Shown one piece after another: positions 36,092 through 48,200 of a stretch of 64,000 bases of DNA; position 1 is the stretch's first letter; every line of letters begins with the position of its first letter. Under the pieces are notes generated by a model. It worked only from the letters and a program-made list of their open reading frames with translations, searched no databases and was not told where the DNA came from. Made by a program: the position numbers and the translations under genes. Location: assembly GCF_963583255.1 (NCBI RefSeq), contig NC_084817.1, positions 17,775,989 through 17,839,988 of the forward strand, in the 5' to 3' direction. The stretch is from Pyrus communis (Eukaryota > Streptophyta > Magnoliopsida > Rosales > Rosaceae).

Positions 36092-37653
36092 ATCTAACAA
36101 TACAGGTAAAGGATACATTTTTAGCATCTAATCGTATATCAAAGATCCTAAGCATTAGGGACATAGAAGAGATATCCATCACACAAGAATTAATGAACAT
36201 GGTTCGGGGTAAAATCCCTTCAATGTAACAAAAATCATGGCAAAAGTAGCATGTGCGATGGTCAACTCAACAGTTGTTTTTTTTCATTTGGCTTTTCGAC
36301 ACTCCGCGTTGATGAACCCCAATTTATTCTTGGCGCTCAGTGCGATGGCCATAGAACGGCACCATTTGCCATAGTTGTAGCCGGTAAGTTTGGCGGAAAC
36401 AAGCATCAACCAAGGTAATCCGAGCGATGGATGCAAAATGGGCTAGAGAGATCAGTTGCCTACTTGCATTTTTCAACTCTTCTGTGAGACATCTTCACTG
36501 CTGTTCTAAGGCATCTTCATTATTGATTTGATGCATCTTACCGATGATTTGGTTATTATAAAACATCTTAATTAATTGGTTCCATTAAGTTGTCAAGTTA
36601 TAACACAAGGAACTGAAGAATAAATATCGAATATGCATAGTAAATAAGTGTTGCAGATTAATTTGCATAACTAATAAGTAATCTTTGTTCAACAATAAAT
36701 ATTTAAAACACAAAGATATCTTACAAAACAATCTGTTACAAGATTTTTGAGTGGCGAATCACGGTCTCTCTTACTTCCAATGGCCTTTCACTTGGAAACA
36801 TCTGGGTTGACTTATTAATCGAACTCGAGTATGTAGTGATATCATTTTCCTTCATATAATAGCATCATATTCCTGTTCATGCAAAGGCAAAAAGAAGAAA
36901 TTGTACAGACCGATCGATATAGACAGACACGAATAAAATTCAAGCAGGGAAACAAATAGTGCAGTGGATACATATTTTTTGCTAACTGGATCTATATCAC
37001 CCATCTGGCTATATGTTCTGCTATCCATGCATCTAAGGTTAAGGTATACTATTTCCTTAAATTAATATATGCAAGTAAGGACTCAATCCAAATATAGGAT
37101 TTTATCTCCCAAGAAATTGAGTTCCATCTTTTCCAATATCATCTGGAATTTTAAACAAATATGTCAGTACTTCAGATTCTGAATCAAATAGAGTTGGTGG
37201 TCGAATGTTAGAATTGCTATTCTAAGACCATCATCATACAAGGAAGTTACTGCAGTACCGGTCTCCCTTTAGATCACTGCCAAAAATTTTGCTTTAGGCA
37301 ACATTCAATTAGCATTGGAAAAAAAGTACCATAAATTACTCTTGAGTTTTGAAGAGTGCATATATGCAGCTAATTACTGCAGTGAGTGTGGGAAGAATGG
37401 AGGACACAGGCCAATGATGAGGTCGTCGGACAAGTTATATAGTACAGTTGTGATGTTGGGAGTCAGCTGTACTCACTACACACTTACTCGTATTCAATTA
37501 CGTTGTGATATATATTGTGGAATTGGAGCCAACCATTTGGCATCCCCAATAAATTAACGACAACAACAAATTCATACGAATATGAATATCGTCCTCCTAA
37601 ATTGGACCACTTACCTCATCGCCGGTACATCATATATACACACACACACACAC
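36092..37653. other. Intergenic
   Basis: No gene is recognised in this AT-rich stretch. A (CA)n run lies at about 37638-37653. Confidence 0.5.
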
Positions 37654-37661
37654 ACTTGATG

Positions 37662-38638
37662 CAGGGCCGGTCTATAGATTTTTGAGGCTCGAGACGACGT
37701 AAAAAAATGTGCCTTAACTTCATATAAGAAAATGATTCATTTTCACATGTAAGATATTAATAAAATTATACTTAGAAAAACAGTTCAAACTCAATAATTT
37801 AGAAACACAGAAAGACTAATTTATTTTGTATCAAGAGAAAAAAGCCAAAAAACTTCGGGATTGCAAGTAGATAGACGATATCGCGGTGGTTATTGTTTGC
37901 CTCGCAATTGTACCTTGTGTTACACTCAACTGGGCTGGTCTATAGAATTTTGAGGCCCGCACAACACCGAAAAATGTGCCCTAATTTCATATAAGAAAAT
38001 TATTTATTTTCACACATAAGACATCGATAAAATTATACTTAGAAAAACAGTTCAAACTCAATAATTTAGAAACATAGAAAGACTAATTTATTTTGTATCC
38101 AGAGAAGGAAACCAAAAACTCCGGGCTTATATGTAGATAGATGATGAGTTTTGTTTTTCATCTGAACTTTTAAAGTGTTTTTGTATAAATTGTGAGGTAT
38201 TTTTTCTTATTTACTATCCTTGTCAATGTGAGACTAAAAAAATAACGATGTTTTCGAATCTTTAAATTGAAAAGAATAAACACATGCATTTCGAATTAAG
38301 GAAATCTCGTTAATTTTAAACAATAAAAACCATTGCTTCTAATTAAACTTCTTGATCATTTAACCAAATTTTATAAATTTATACTCTTATGAAAAGAAAT
38401 TTGTAAAAATTAGAAAGTAAATACGCATAGGTGGTTTTTAGAACCCAAGACCTCTTCATTATTTTCAAATAATGAAACCACCACTTCTAGTTAAATTTCT
38501 TTGTCATCAAACAAATTTTTATAAATTTATACTCTTATGAAAGCATATATAAATATACCATTCTAATAATTTTGGTGCCCTGAATTTTGATGGGCCCTTG
38601 ATGGTCGTCCTGCCCGCATTGGGCTCGGGCCCGCCCTA
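37662..38638. mobile_element. hAT-like element with duplicated left part
   Basis: The flanks ACTTGATG (37654-37661) and ACTTGATA (38639-38646) match at 7 of 8. The left end is CAGGGCCGGTC and the right end inverted is TAGGGCGGGCC. A block of about 185 bp from 'ggccggtctatagatttttg' (37665) is repeated at about 37932, including 'acagttcaaactcaataatt'. No transposase is seen. Confidence 0.65.
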
Positions 38639-38660
38639 ACTTGATATAGATAATATTTGA

Positions 38661-38790
38661 ATGGTTTTTTTTTTTGTTTTTTTTTTTTGGTCAAATGATA
38701 GATTTTGTTAGATTAGCCATCTATGGGGCTTGAACCCACATCGTTATGCAAGAACTCAACACCTTTCCACCACTGTGGTAAGGTACCTCA
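38661..38790 (-). mobile_element. SINE-like element, second copy
   Basis: Read on minus it gives 'taccacagtggtggaaaggt', then 'gtgggttcaagccccatag' (B-box like), then 'ctaatctaacaaaatctatc', then poly-A. This matches the element at 30331-30473. Confidence 0.65.
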
Positions 38791-39118
38791 CAACTACCCT
38801 ATTTTAATATATATATTACATTGTTGCTCTCTAGACTCTACACCCACTGGAATTTTTTCGAGTAACGTGGAGGCAGAGACATGAGTGAATGCATGACGGT
38901 ACGCTACACTGGCTCTTGCAATATGATCCACCACAATGCGTGAACAGATGCAGCCCTGATTGAGATTCTGATGAGAAGAATCTTAGAATCTCAAAGAGCC
39001 GAAACCCTTGCTAGCTAATACGGTCAACTAGTCCACAACCTTGAGCTTTCATCCAATACTTTATTAGCTTTTTTGTGTAAATGAAATTCGAAAATGGGTA
39101 TGAGTTAATTAGACAAAC

Positions 39119-39343
39119 CATGAGCCGGTGGTGTAATGGTAAAAGAGGGATTGCGAGATTTATTTCAAACTAAAAACTGAAGATCTTGGGTTCGAAACCC
39201 GCTGTTGGTGTGGAAGCCAGATTTATGGTCAGGAAGAGACTGAAATGCATCTGTGAGTCTTTCTGGCCCCCAAAAAGGATGGATAACCGTGATTTGCCAT
39301 AAATTGTCCCATTTGTTTCAAAAAAAAAAAAAAAAAAAAAAAA
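39119..39343 (+). mobile_element. tRNA-derived SINE with poly-A
   Basis: 'gccggtggtgtaatggtaaa' (A box) and 'cttgggttcgaaacccgc' (B box) are followed by a unique body and a run of 24 A (39320-39343). The spacing between the boxes is too long for a functional tRNA. The 3' body is related to 40290-40340. Confidence 0.75.
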
Positions 39344-40194
39344 TACTAGAAGGTTCTTTTCCATTCTCTATCTTTCTATCCTCACCCTTTCTCTCTCTTG
39401 GAATCCTTACTCCATCGATATCGATCCAATCCGTTCAAAGAACAAAAGATGGGTCAAGTTTGTAATAAGAACAAAAATTTGGTCAAGTTTGAAATTTGGG
39501 GATGCGAATATATCTAATCGCTCGATATAGGTGAAATTTGAAAATGACGCGACGGTGACAGCAAAGATTAAGATTTGGAATGGTTTGCAGATGCAGTAAC
39601 AACTCGGTAATTTGATTTAGATTCGCCGAACAAGGAGAGAGGAAGAGTGAGAAGTCGAAAGTGAGGAAAGGAAACGTCGTCGGTGGTGAGGAATTGCAGC
39701 CGACGTGGATGATGGGGAGATTGGGGTTGCAGTTGGGTTTTTGTTATGGATAATTTATTTTATAAAAACTTAACAGTGTTAGACGTAGGGTTAAATTAGG
39801 AGAAAAGTGTCAAAAAAACTAAATAAGAGACAAGAAGGAGACATGGAATCGGTACAGTGGACCCGCATCTAACTATGAGTTGTCAAATATGCCAACTAAG
39901 ACGAAAGGATATTAAAGTTTCCTCCAAGGGAGATGCCTTAATTGATGTGGCAACTAAATCATTAATTTGACTCTTTTTTTTCTAGCAGTCATTTTTTACA
40001 GCGAACAAAAATATGGTCGATTTTATTATTTAATGTGCGGGATCCCATAATTTACCAATTGGATACAACTTTTAAACTATTTTAAATTATTTTTTTCTTT
40101 AAAACTGTAGTATTGGGTCCCAATATAGATTAAAATAACAAGAGTAATGCTAGCAAGACCAGTACGAGATCAAATCAAATCTTTTGCACCCAAA
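39344..40194. other. Intergenic
   Basis: No gene is supported. Confidence 0.45.
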
Positions 40195-40352
40195 CAAAAA
40201 ATGTGGGACGTCCCGGGTTTGATGATCCGAGCTGGCGAGTCTGCTTGACTGTGGCCACGGGCAGAGTGAAATTCTCTATAGCCTCTTCGGGCCCAACATG
40301 GGTGGATAACTGTGACTTGCCACCAGTTGTCCCCATTTTTAAGGGAAAAAAA
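40195..40352 (+). mobile_element. SINE 3' fragment related to 39119-39343
   Basis: 'ggtggataactgtgacttgcc' and 'gttgtcccca' match the tail region 'ggatggataaccgtgatttgcc' of the neighbouring SINE. The A-rich end is short ('gggaaaaaaaa'). Confidence 0.55.
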
Positions 40353-41222
40353 AGGTCGTAGCCTTTCTATGGCCCCAATTATTGATTGACATTTGTTTAT
40401 AAATTTAATTTTCATAACTTTATTATCATAAATTTAATATGTGTCGAACAATGCTTAGGGCTATAGAGGGGCCACACCCATTTTGGGTACACAAGATTTG
40501 ATCTTCAACTATATGAACCAAATTTTATAAACCATATAACATGGTTGTTGATGATTTGATAATTACTTGATTAACGTACTTATTTTCTATTAGTGACACA
40601 TCACATGGTCTGCAAATTTAGTCTAAAAAATTGGTTTACTTAGCATTGATCAAATAATAATTTAACATGTCCTTGGAATGAAAGAAATTTTAACATCAAC
40701 TTTTTTTTGTTTTGTTTTGTTTTGTTTTGTTTTGGACATCTCCATTGAAGATGCAAATACAAAGATTATTTTTTAAATTATATTTTATAAACCAAATGAT
40801 GGACAGTTGATGGTTCGATTTCGTTTTTAATGATTTAAAGAAAGAATTTAATCATCAAATATCAAATCATATAGTCTGCAAATAAGATTTAAAAACATAA
40901 TCTCTAGCATCACCATAATTTTACTTTTATACTTCGTTGGGCAAGAGATTTGAAGTCCTACGCAAATTAATGTTTTAGATTTCCTATGGGGGGCGTTTCA
41001 CTTTAATCTAAACACTAGTCAAATAATATGTCATGACTAGTCCACCACCTTGAGCTGTCATCCTCTATGTATTTTAGGCTTTTTATGTTTTTTTGTAAAT
41101 GAAGGTAGAAAATAGTTGTGAGCTAAAATCCATTTTTAGATTTTCCATGGGGAATTTTCACTTTCAGATTTTCTACGGAAGTGTGTTGGCATCTACCTGT
41201 GTGAAATCATATCTGCACGTTA
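40353..41222. other. Intergenic with (TTTTG)n
   Basis: A TTTTG pentanucleotide repeat lies near 40704-40733. The rest is AT-rich with no gene. Confidence 0.5.
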
Positions 41223-41225
41223 TTA

Positions 41226-41754
41226 AAGCATCTCTAATGGGAGGGATTCCAACTACCACCTTTAAAGACTTATTTACGTACTAAAGAGAATCTTTGAGTC
41301 CTTAAAAGAATATTATCTCCAATGGAAAAATCTTTATAGTATAAATCTTAAATTTGAGGACTATATAAGAAAAAACTCTAAGTTAAATCTGGACCGTTTA
41401 TTTATATATATATAAAAAAAAAAATGTGAGACCCAGCTTGCAACTGCATTAGCAGCTATCTGGCGACTAACATCCACCCGTGTTGCTGGAGCAAGCGGAT
41501 GAGCTGCAACATCAATCAAACCCAATATTTGGAAGAAGCATGCAACCTTTCATGGGGTGGGTTTCTATCCCCACTCAAAGGTGTCCCTATATATAGTCCT
41601 CAAATGTGAGGAAAATTTTGAGTACTCCAGCCAATTCCTATACTATAAGGACTAGAGCTCCGCCCCACTGGAAGCCACAAGGTCCCTAAATTTAAAGACA
41701 TATGGTGATAGAGGGTGGTAAGGACTCTATTTAGTGACTTCACTGGAGATGCTC
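41226..41754. mobile_element. Tourist/PIF-Harbinger-like MITE
   Basis: The element is 529 bp and flanked by TTA on both sides (41223-41225, 41755-41757). The left end reads AAGCATCTCTAATGG and the right end inverted reads GAGCATCTCCAGTG. A 3-bp TTA duplication fits PIF/Harbinger. No coding capacity is present. Confidence 0.6.
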
Positions 41755-41757
41755 TTA

Positions 41758-42631
41758 TCTTCTCATTTTCTTGTATAATATACGCGAAAAAAATAGCGTA
41801 GAGGTATTTTTCGCATGCATGGACACTTTTGAGAATGTGTCAAATTGTACATGTGAGTAAAAGAAAATTTTGAATTCCACGAGCCCCATATGTTTGCCTT
41901 TGCCATCCTCATTCCTTGTGAATGAATGTATTGATGAAGTTTTCGGTAACCAAATTACCTCTAATATAAATTGAAAGACTTATAAATCAAATAAGTATAC
42001 ATAGTTGAATAAAGAAAACATTTTAATTTCTTATATATCTTATTGATGTAGTTGAATAAAGAAAACATTTTAATTTCTTATATATCTTATTGATGTGCAA
42101 AACAAACAATAAAATTGAAATAGGAGTCGTTCGCGGACTATCATTGTGAAGTGTCAACATTTGCAAGAAAAAAAGTTGGAAAGAGAATTATCCCTTTCTC
42201 ATTCCTGAAATGGACACAAGAAACCACTGAAACAGAAAAATTGGATAATTTCAGCCAGTTTTCTTATACCAAATCTGAATAATTAATATACGAGTGTCCA
42301 CAATTAAAATAATCAAATATTGATTAAAAAAACGCATCTGGTTTCTGTGTTCACACCATTTGTGAAAAATGAAACACGAAAACTGAAACATCCTCGTCAT
42401 AATCTCTCCAGACAAGAATTACAAACAAAACCAATAAAAATGAGAAAATTTCCCTCCCACATTAGTCCTAGCTACAATGAACCTACAGATCATGACAACC
42501 CATGAAAATTTCAAGAAAACTAAGGACTTAAAAGACTCTAGTAGCAACAACAATATTGAGCATGGACACATGAGTCATATGACATGATAGAGACCTAGAA
42601 AATAAAAGTGACATTGATGTATCATCAAAAT
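41758..42631. other. Intergenic / 3' flank of the FAF-like gene
   Basis: A direct repeat, 'gttgaataaagaaaacattt', occurs at 42003 and 42051. No gene is recognised. Confidence 0.45.
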
Positions 42632-43339
42632 TTAACTACGACCATGCCTGATGGCTGGCAACACTGGTACTCCAAATATGCAGGGTGAACCTGTTCCCAC
42701 ACTGTTGAAACTAAAACACTTCCCCGCTGAAGCTCCTGATCCCCCAATCCCACTAATTTTTTGATCTTCAACAACATCATCCTCGTCATCATCTTCACAA
42801 CCATCATCATCGTTGTTGTCATGGCCACCATCACCAACATCATTCCCAATCTCATTCTTGTTCATGTTCCCATTCTCGTTCTCGTTCTCGTTCTCATTCT
42901 CGTTCCCATTGCAAGCAAATGGGGGAATCAAAATCTCATTTTCAAGCAGGACAAGCTGCAAAGTGAGCCTGCCATTAGACCTATGAGCCCTAAGGTACTC
43001 ATGATGCTTAACCTTCTCCTCGGTGAGAATCAACCTCCCATCATCTGTGTAATGCCTCTTCAACACCCAAGGCATATGAGAAGGCAAGTTCTCAGTGCGT
43101 GCTAGCAATTGTATAGGAGGTGGAAACTCCTTGTTCTTCAATGCCCATTTTTGCTCTCTCCTACTCCTTACCCTCTGACCAAAACTACCATCACGCCCAT
43201 CACCACCGCTACCGGTCACCTTCAGTTGCGGTTTATGATCATCACAGTCCTTGAGCACGTCAACCGAGCTCTCCATTCCAATGTAGTCCCCGGTCAAAAG
43301 GGAAGAAGAAGTTGGGGATAGCAAGTCAGAAAGCGTCAT
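42632..43339 (-). CDS. FANTASTIC FOUR-like (FAF domain) protein
   Basis: An intronless frame of 235 residues. The FAF domain spans about residues 71-130: EFPPPIQLLA, then DDGRLILTEEKVKHHEYLRA and NGRLTLQLV. The C-terminal half has an Asn-Glu run (about 146-156), an Asp/Glu-rich stretch (about 169-193) and a Gly/Ser-rich end. In Arabidopsis FAF proteins affect shoot meristem size, and the FAF-like protein EAR1 (At5g22090) acts in ABA signalling. The N terminus MTLSDLLSP suggests the FAF-like rather than the FAF1-4 group, which is inference. The start is the first ATG, with no in-frame alternative upstream seen. Confidence 0.85.
   Translation of the reverse strand: MTLSDLLSPTSSSLLTGDYIGMESSVDVLKDCDDHKPQLKVTGSGGDGRDGSFGQRVRSRREQKWALKNKEFPPPIQLLARTENLPSHMPWVLKRHYTDDGRLILTEEKVKHHEYLRAHRSNGRLTLQLVLLENEILIPPFACNGNENENENENENGNMNKNEIGNDVGDGGHDNNDDDGCEDDDEDDVVEDQKISGIGGSGASAGKCFSFNSVGTGSPCIFGVPVLPAIRHGRS
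42866..42914. repeat. Coding hexanucleotide repeat in the FAF-like gene
   Basis: Repeated 'ttctcg' units encode the Asn-Glu run. Such a tract can vary in length in frame. Confidence 0.8.
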
Positions 43340-44840
43340 GTTGCAAGTTTTATGAGATGGGTTTTCTTAGGGTCTAGGGTTAAGGGCTTGAGACCAAATT
43401 CTAGAGGGGTTGGAGTTTGGTTTTGGCATCGGCGAGGCTCATTGGGGATCTGCATAGCGTTATTATACAAGTGAATTGTGAGATAGATAGGGACAGTGTG
43501 ACAGGGCTCTTTTGGCTGATGTGTTTAAATGAGGGTTTGGAAATTACAGAGTTGAGTGTGTTGGATAGAGAGAGCCAGCTAATATTTGCGACATAAATAT
43601 TTTGGTTTATTCAGAAAGCAGAATCTGATAAATATTGCAGTGTTGCACTATGACTTGCCTGGAAACTTTCAAAACAAGAAACCAAAAGAAAAATTGTTAA
43701 GTCTGTGTAAATGTTTAGTAAATATTGCTAATAAGTGATAGCTCAAATAAGTAAAACCTAAAAATGATACAACAAATTAAAGGGTTGTCAAGAAAATGTT
43801 ACAAATTGTATTGTAAGAAAAAAAAATAATAATTGCCAAACTGTGAATTTGAACAAATACGCATTCAAATTTTGTTAGTATACCATTAATCTAGACTTTA
43901 AACATTCAATTCTTTTGAAAGTGCGGTGCATAACATGTGATATTGTTATTTTCAAAATCATTTGAGAATTATTAATGTATGGCGTTAAGTTGTTTATCTA
44001 GACTATAAATTCAAATTGATTTGAAAATTCAATGCATAACAAATCTAAACATACATTCAATTTTATTTGAACATTCAAATTCATTTTACACCAAAAATAT
44101 AAAAATAAAAAGTCTTAAAAATTTAGTCTTACACATGGTTGGGTGGATTGCACGTGTACTTTCCACGGCATGCATGGATATATGTATGTATTCATACTGT
44201 TGTCTGTTTGGGGACCTCACTATAAATTGTATCTTGCGTACCATTGAGATGATTGAACTTAATAGTATCATGATCAACGACCCAATATGCATAACTATAT
44301 GTCAATCAACGACAAGCATATTATATAAAATTAGGAAACAAAATACTATGTTGGGAGAAGCACAAAACATTAAAGGAAACGTATACGCGTCGGAAGAGCT
44401 CGAGAGACAAATATACAGGTGAACAGATCAGCATGCAACCTGCAAACTAGCATCTCCCTACTTTCTATTTCTTAATTTTATCGTTTGCTTCAACCATAAT
44501 TTGTAAATAATTAAACACAGTTAATAAATAAACTAACTAATATCATATTAATGTGAGACCCTAATTTTCTGATGGAGGTGATGAATTTGGACAATTATGT
44601 TTTGTATTTACAGATGGTAATAATAGTAGAGGAAATAATGTGGCCCTTAAGTATTTAAAACGCAGTCCAGCAAAAACACTGAATTCAAGTAATGTATGAA
44701 AGAATAAAAAATTTCCCAGAATGGAAATTAACCAACAAAAAGTCAATATTCAAAAGATTAATTACAAAGAAATCAATAAGTGAGCTTCCAATGTTAAACC
44801 TAATGCGTTCATGTACATTCAAATACCATTGCACTAACCT
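43340..44840. other. Upstream flank of the FAF-like gene, intergenic
   Basis: Promoter region followed by AT-rich DNA. A 133-codon open frame at 44021-44422 shows no domain. Confidence 0.4.
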
Positions 44841-45272
44841 TGAGTACTCATCTTCCTAGCACAGCAGCAAGCACTGCAATTGCAGCTAACACCCTCTTGC
44901 AATTCGAACTTCGAAGGATGATCTTCTGCACACTCACCATCACTGTATTACTCGAACCTATGGGGAGTTCTATGAGTGTATGTATCAGTGGTGTATGCAG
45001 GGACCTTCCCTTGATATTTATACTACTACAACGTACATTCCCATAATCATACGCTAGGATTCCTTATTATACAAGGATATAATCTACCAAATCTCAATCC
45101 AAATAGGATAGTATCAAGAGCCCTTATTCTCCAATTATAACTGGGTTATATTCCTTTACTTGGAGTCCAAGTTATAGCTTATAACTAAACCCTAATCACA
45201 CTTACATTCCACATCAATCTTTATTAACTATATTGACTTATTAGCTGTTGGATTAGAGTCTAACATCCAACA
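44841..45272 (-). repeat. 3' LTR of copia A
   Basis: Starts TGTTGGATGTTAG right after the polypurine tract on minus and ends ...GTACTCA. The outer edge is approximate because no target-site duplication could be identified. Confidence 0.55.
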
Positions 45273-48200
45273 TTCTCCCACTAGGTCAATTAGTTAATTC
45301 AAGAAAGAACTTTAATGAATCTGTAAGCATGATTCTTTATTGGCCAATGGATTGAGTTAAGCTAATAAGCTTCTTGCATACTTCTGTCAAGTAAAGATTA
45401 CTCATTTAGAACTATCAGAGACTATGAACTTACATGTGTGTTCATGAGCTCTTATAATCACTGAACAAGATCCTTACTTACATGAAATAATCAATCACAG
45501 ATTTGGTACAGAAGTGAGCCACAAAACCATAAGTTGAAAGCATCAACTCCATCACTTCTAGGTCCACTTAATAAGCCTTTATTTATAACTGCTTAATGCT
45601 TCCTATGAAGCTTTCAAGCTATAAGAATAGCTCATATATGTTTTCGTGAAATAAACTCAGCACATATGCCAATCAATCTCTCAGCACTACTAATTGCAGC
45701 TAATAACCGTTTGCTGCTACATTGTTTCACTGTAATAGATACCAGTTGCTTATGATCTTTTAGCAACTTTTATTTCCAACAGAAAATAAGAACCAGAACT
45801 ATATTGAAACACAATATGAATTACTAAAGTAGCAACCCTTTAATAACCATTCAATTCAACTAAGTGCAGCGACTAGCTAAACACAAAATAAAAAAAATTA
45901 CTTCTTACTGTCACGATAATAACTAACATACATAATTATGCCATATACTATCACTACTCCCACTAATTCAACAAATCTAGGGTTGCAGTCACTCCCATAT
46001 TAACTGCATGCTTGTGAAAAACTGCATTTGGTAGTACCTTAGTGAGTGGATCAACAAGCATTGCATGAGTGTCAATGTAATCAACCTTACTCTATCCAAA
46101 CTTTACTTTTTTCCTCGTCAATGCATATTTGATGTTCAAGTGCTTTGTTCTAGGAGACCTTTTATTATTCTTAGAATAAAAGATAGCAGCTTTGTTATCA
46201 CACCAAATTTGAATAGGCTTTGCAATTGAATTCATGATCTTGAGACTGCTGATGAAATTTCTTAGCCATACAGCTTGTGATATAGCTTCATGACAAGCTA
46301 CAAACTCAGCTTGCATGGTAGAAATGGTAACAGTATCTTGTTTCACACTCTTTCATGACATTGCCTAATGTGAATATATAACCTAAAGTTGACTTAAGTG
46401 AATTAAGGCAGCCTGCAAAGTCTGAGTCACTGTAGCCTAGTAGTTCGAGTTTTGAATCCCTTTTGTATACTAGATGGTACTCCTTTGTTCTCTGCAAGTA
46501 CCTCAAAACTTTCTTGGCAGCTAACTAGTGTGCATTGCCATGATTAGGCTGAAACCTTCCCAATATGCTAATAGCATATGTAATATCCGGTCTGGTACAT
46601 ACCTGTGTATACATGAGACTCCTAATGAGAGAAGTATAAGGCTTGCTAGCCATTTCTTTCTTCTCAACATTAGTCTTAGGGCACTGATCCTTACTGAGCT
46701 TTTGTCCATTTGTCATGGGAACATCATAGTCAATTGAGTCTTCCATGTTAAACCTTTGGAGGAACTTTTCAATTTATGCTTTCTGTGATAAACCAAGTAG
46801 TCCTCTACTTCGATCCCTTATGATCTGAATACCAAGAACAAAGGCTGCCTCTCCCATATCCTTCATCTCAAAACGTTTAGATAGAAATCTCTTGGTGTTA
46901 CTTAGCAATGATGCATTATTACATCCTAACAATATGTCATCCACGTAAAGAATGAGAAGGAAAAAATAGTTTCCATACATTTTTATGTAAACACACTCAT
47001 CACTAGGGCTCTCTTTGAAACCATGTGATGAAACAACCTCATCAAACTTCAAATACCACTGTCCCAAGGCCTATTTTAAACCATAAATGGATTTGTTAAG
47101 TTTACAAACCAAATTCTCTCTCATTTCTTGAATGAAACCCTCTGGTTGCTTCATGTATATCTTTTCCTCAAGGTTTCCATTCAAGAATGCAGTCTTAACA
47201 TCCATTTGATGCAGAAGTAGATTAAAGTGAGCCACCAATGCCATGACTATTCTAAATGAGTCTTTTGTGGAGACTGGGGAGAAGGTTTCATTGTAATCAA
47301 TTCCTTATTGCTGAGTATATCCCTTAGCTACAAGTTTATCTTTGTATCTCTCGATATCACCCTTGGAGTCTTTCTTAGTCTAATAAACCCACTTGTAGTC
47401 TATTGGTTTGCATCTTTATGGCAGCTCAACCAACTCCCACATCTTTATGGCAGCTCAACCATCTTTATGGCATCTTTATTGCATCTTTATTTATGGAGTC
47501 CAACTTGATTGCATAGCTTCTTGCCAATATGCATTGTTGAGACTTTCAATTGTCTTCTTGAAGCTTAATAGATCTTCTTCTTGGCTACTAAACTCAGCCT
47601 CTTGCAAATACACAAGGAAATCATCTGATATTGCGGGCTTTCTTGTACGAGTGGATTTCATGGTTTCTATGTGTATAGGCTCAAGGTTCTTTTCTTGAAT
47701 GACCGGTGCATTGTTCAACTGCACATGTTCTATTGCAATCATCTCTTCTTGTTGAACAACTTGTGTTGGTTCTGCAACTTGATTATTTTGCACTGGAATT
47801 GGCACAACACAACATCACTTAGGTTTTTTTCTTGCATTGCTGTGGTTTCTTCATTCCAATCAAGATTCTCCTCCAATTGATCATTATTAACTTCTTCAAT
47901 GAACTTGGCTTTCCCAGTTTCAATGAATCTTAAGGTATGATTTGGGCAATAAAACTTGTAGCCTTTAGTTCTTTCTGGATACCTTACAAAGAAGCATGTG
48001 ATTGTTCTAGGGTCCAGCTTCTTCTCCATTGGATTGTATGCTCTTGCTTTTGCAGTGCATCCCTAAATTCTCAAGTGATTTAGCACTGGTTTTCTGTTGG
48101 TCTATAACTCGAATGGTGTCTTGGGGATAGACTTGCTAGGGACTCTATTAAGCAAATAGTTTGCAGTTTTGATTGCTTTACCCCAAAGAAAAATGGGTAG

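Noticed and set aside
37638..37653. Short-period repeats as a possible CRISPR or satellite array
   Set aside because: This is only a (CA)n microsatellite. No spacer-repeat structure exists anywhere in the window, as expected for plant DNA.
39119..39200. Possible tRNA gene
   Set aside because: A- and B-box motifs are present but too far apart. No cloverleaf forms and a poly-A tail follows, so SINE fits better.
44021..44422. 133-codon open frame on plus
   Set aside because: AT-rich, no domain, no gene-like codon use and no splice context. It is most likely chance.
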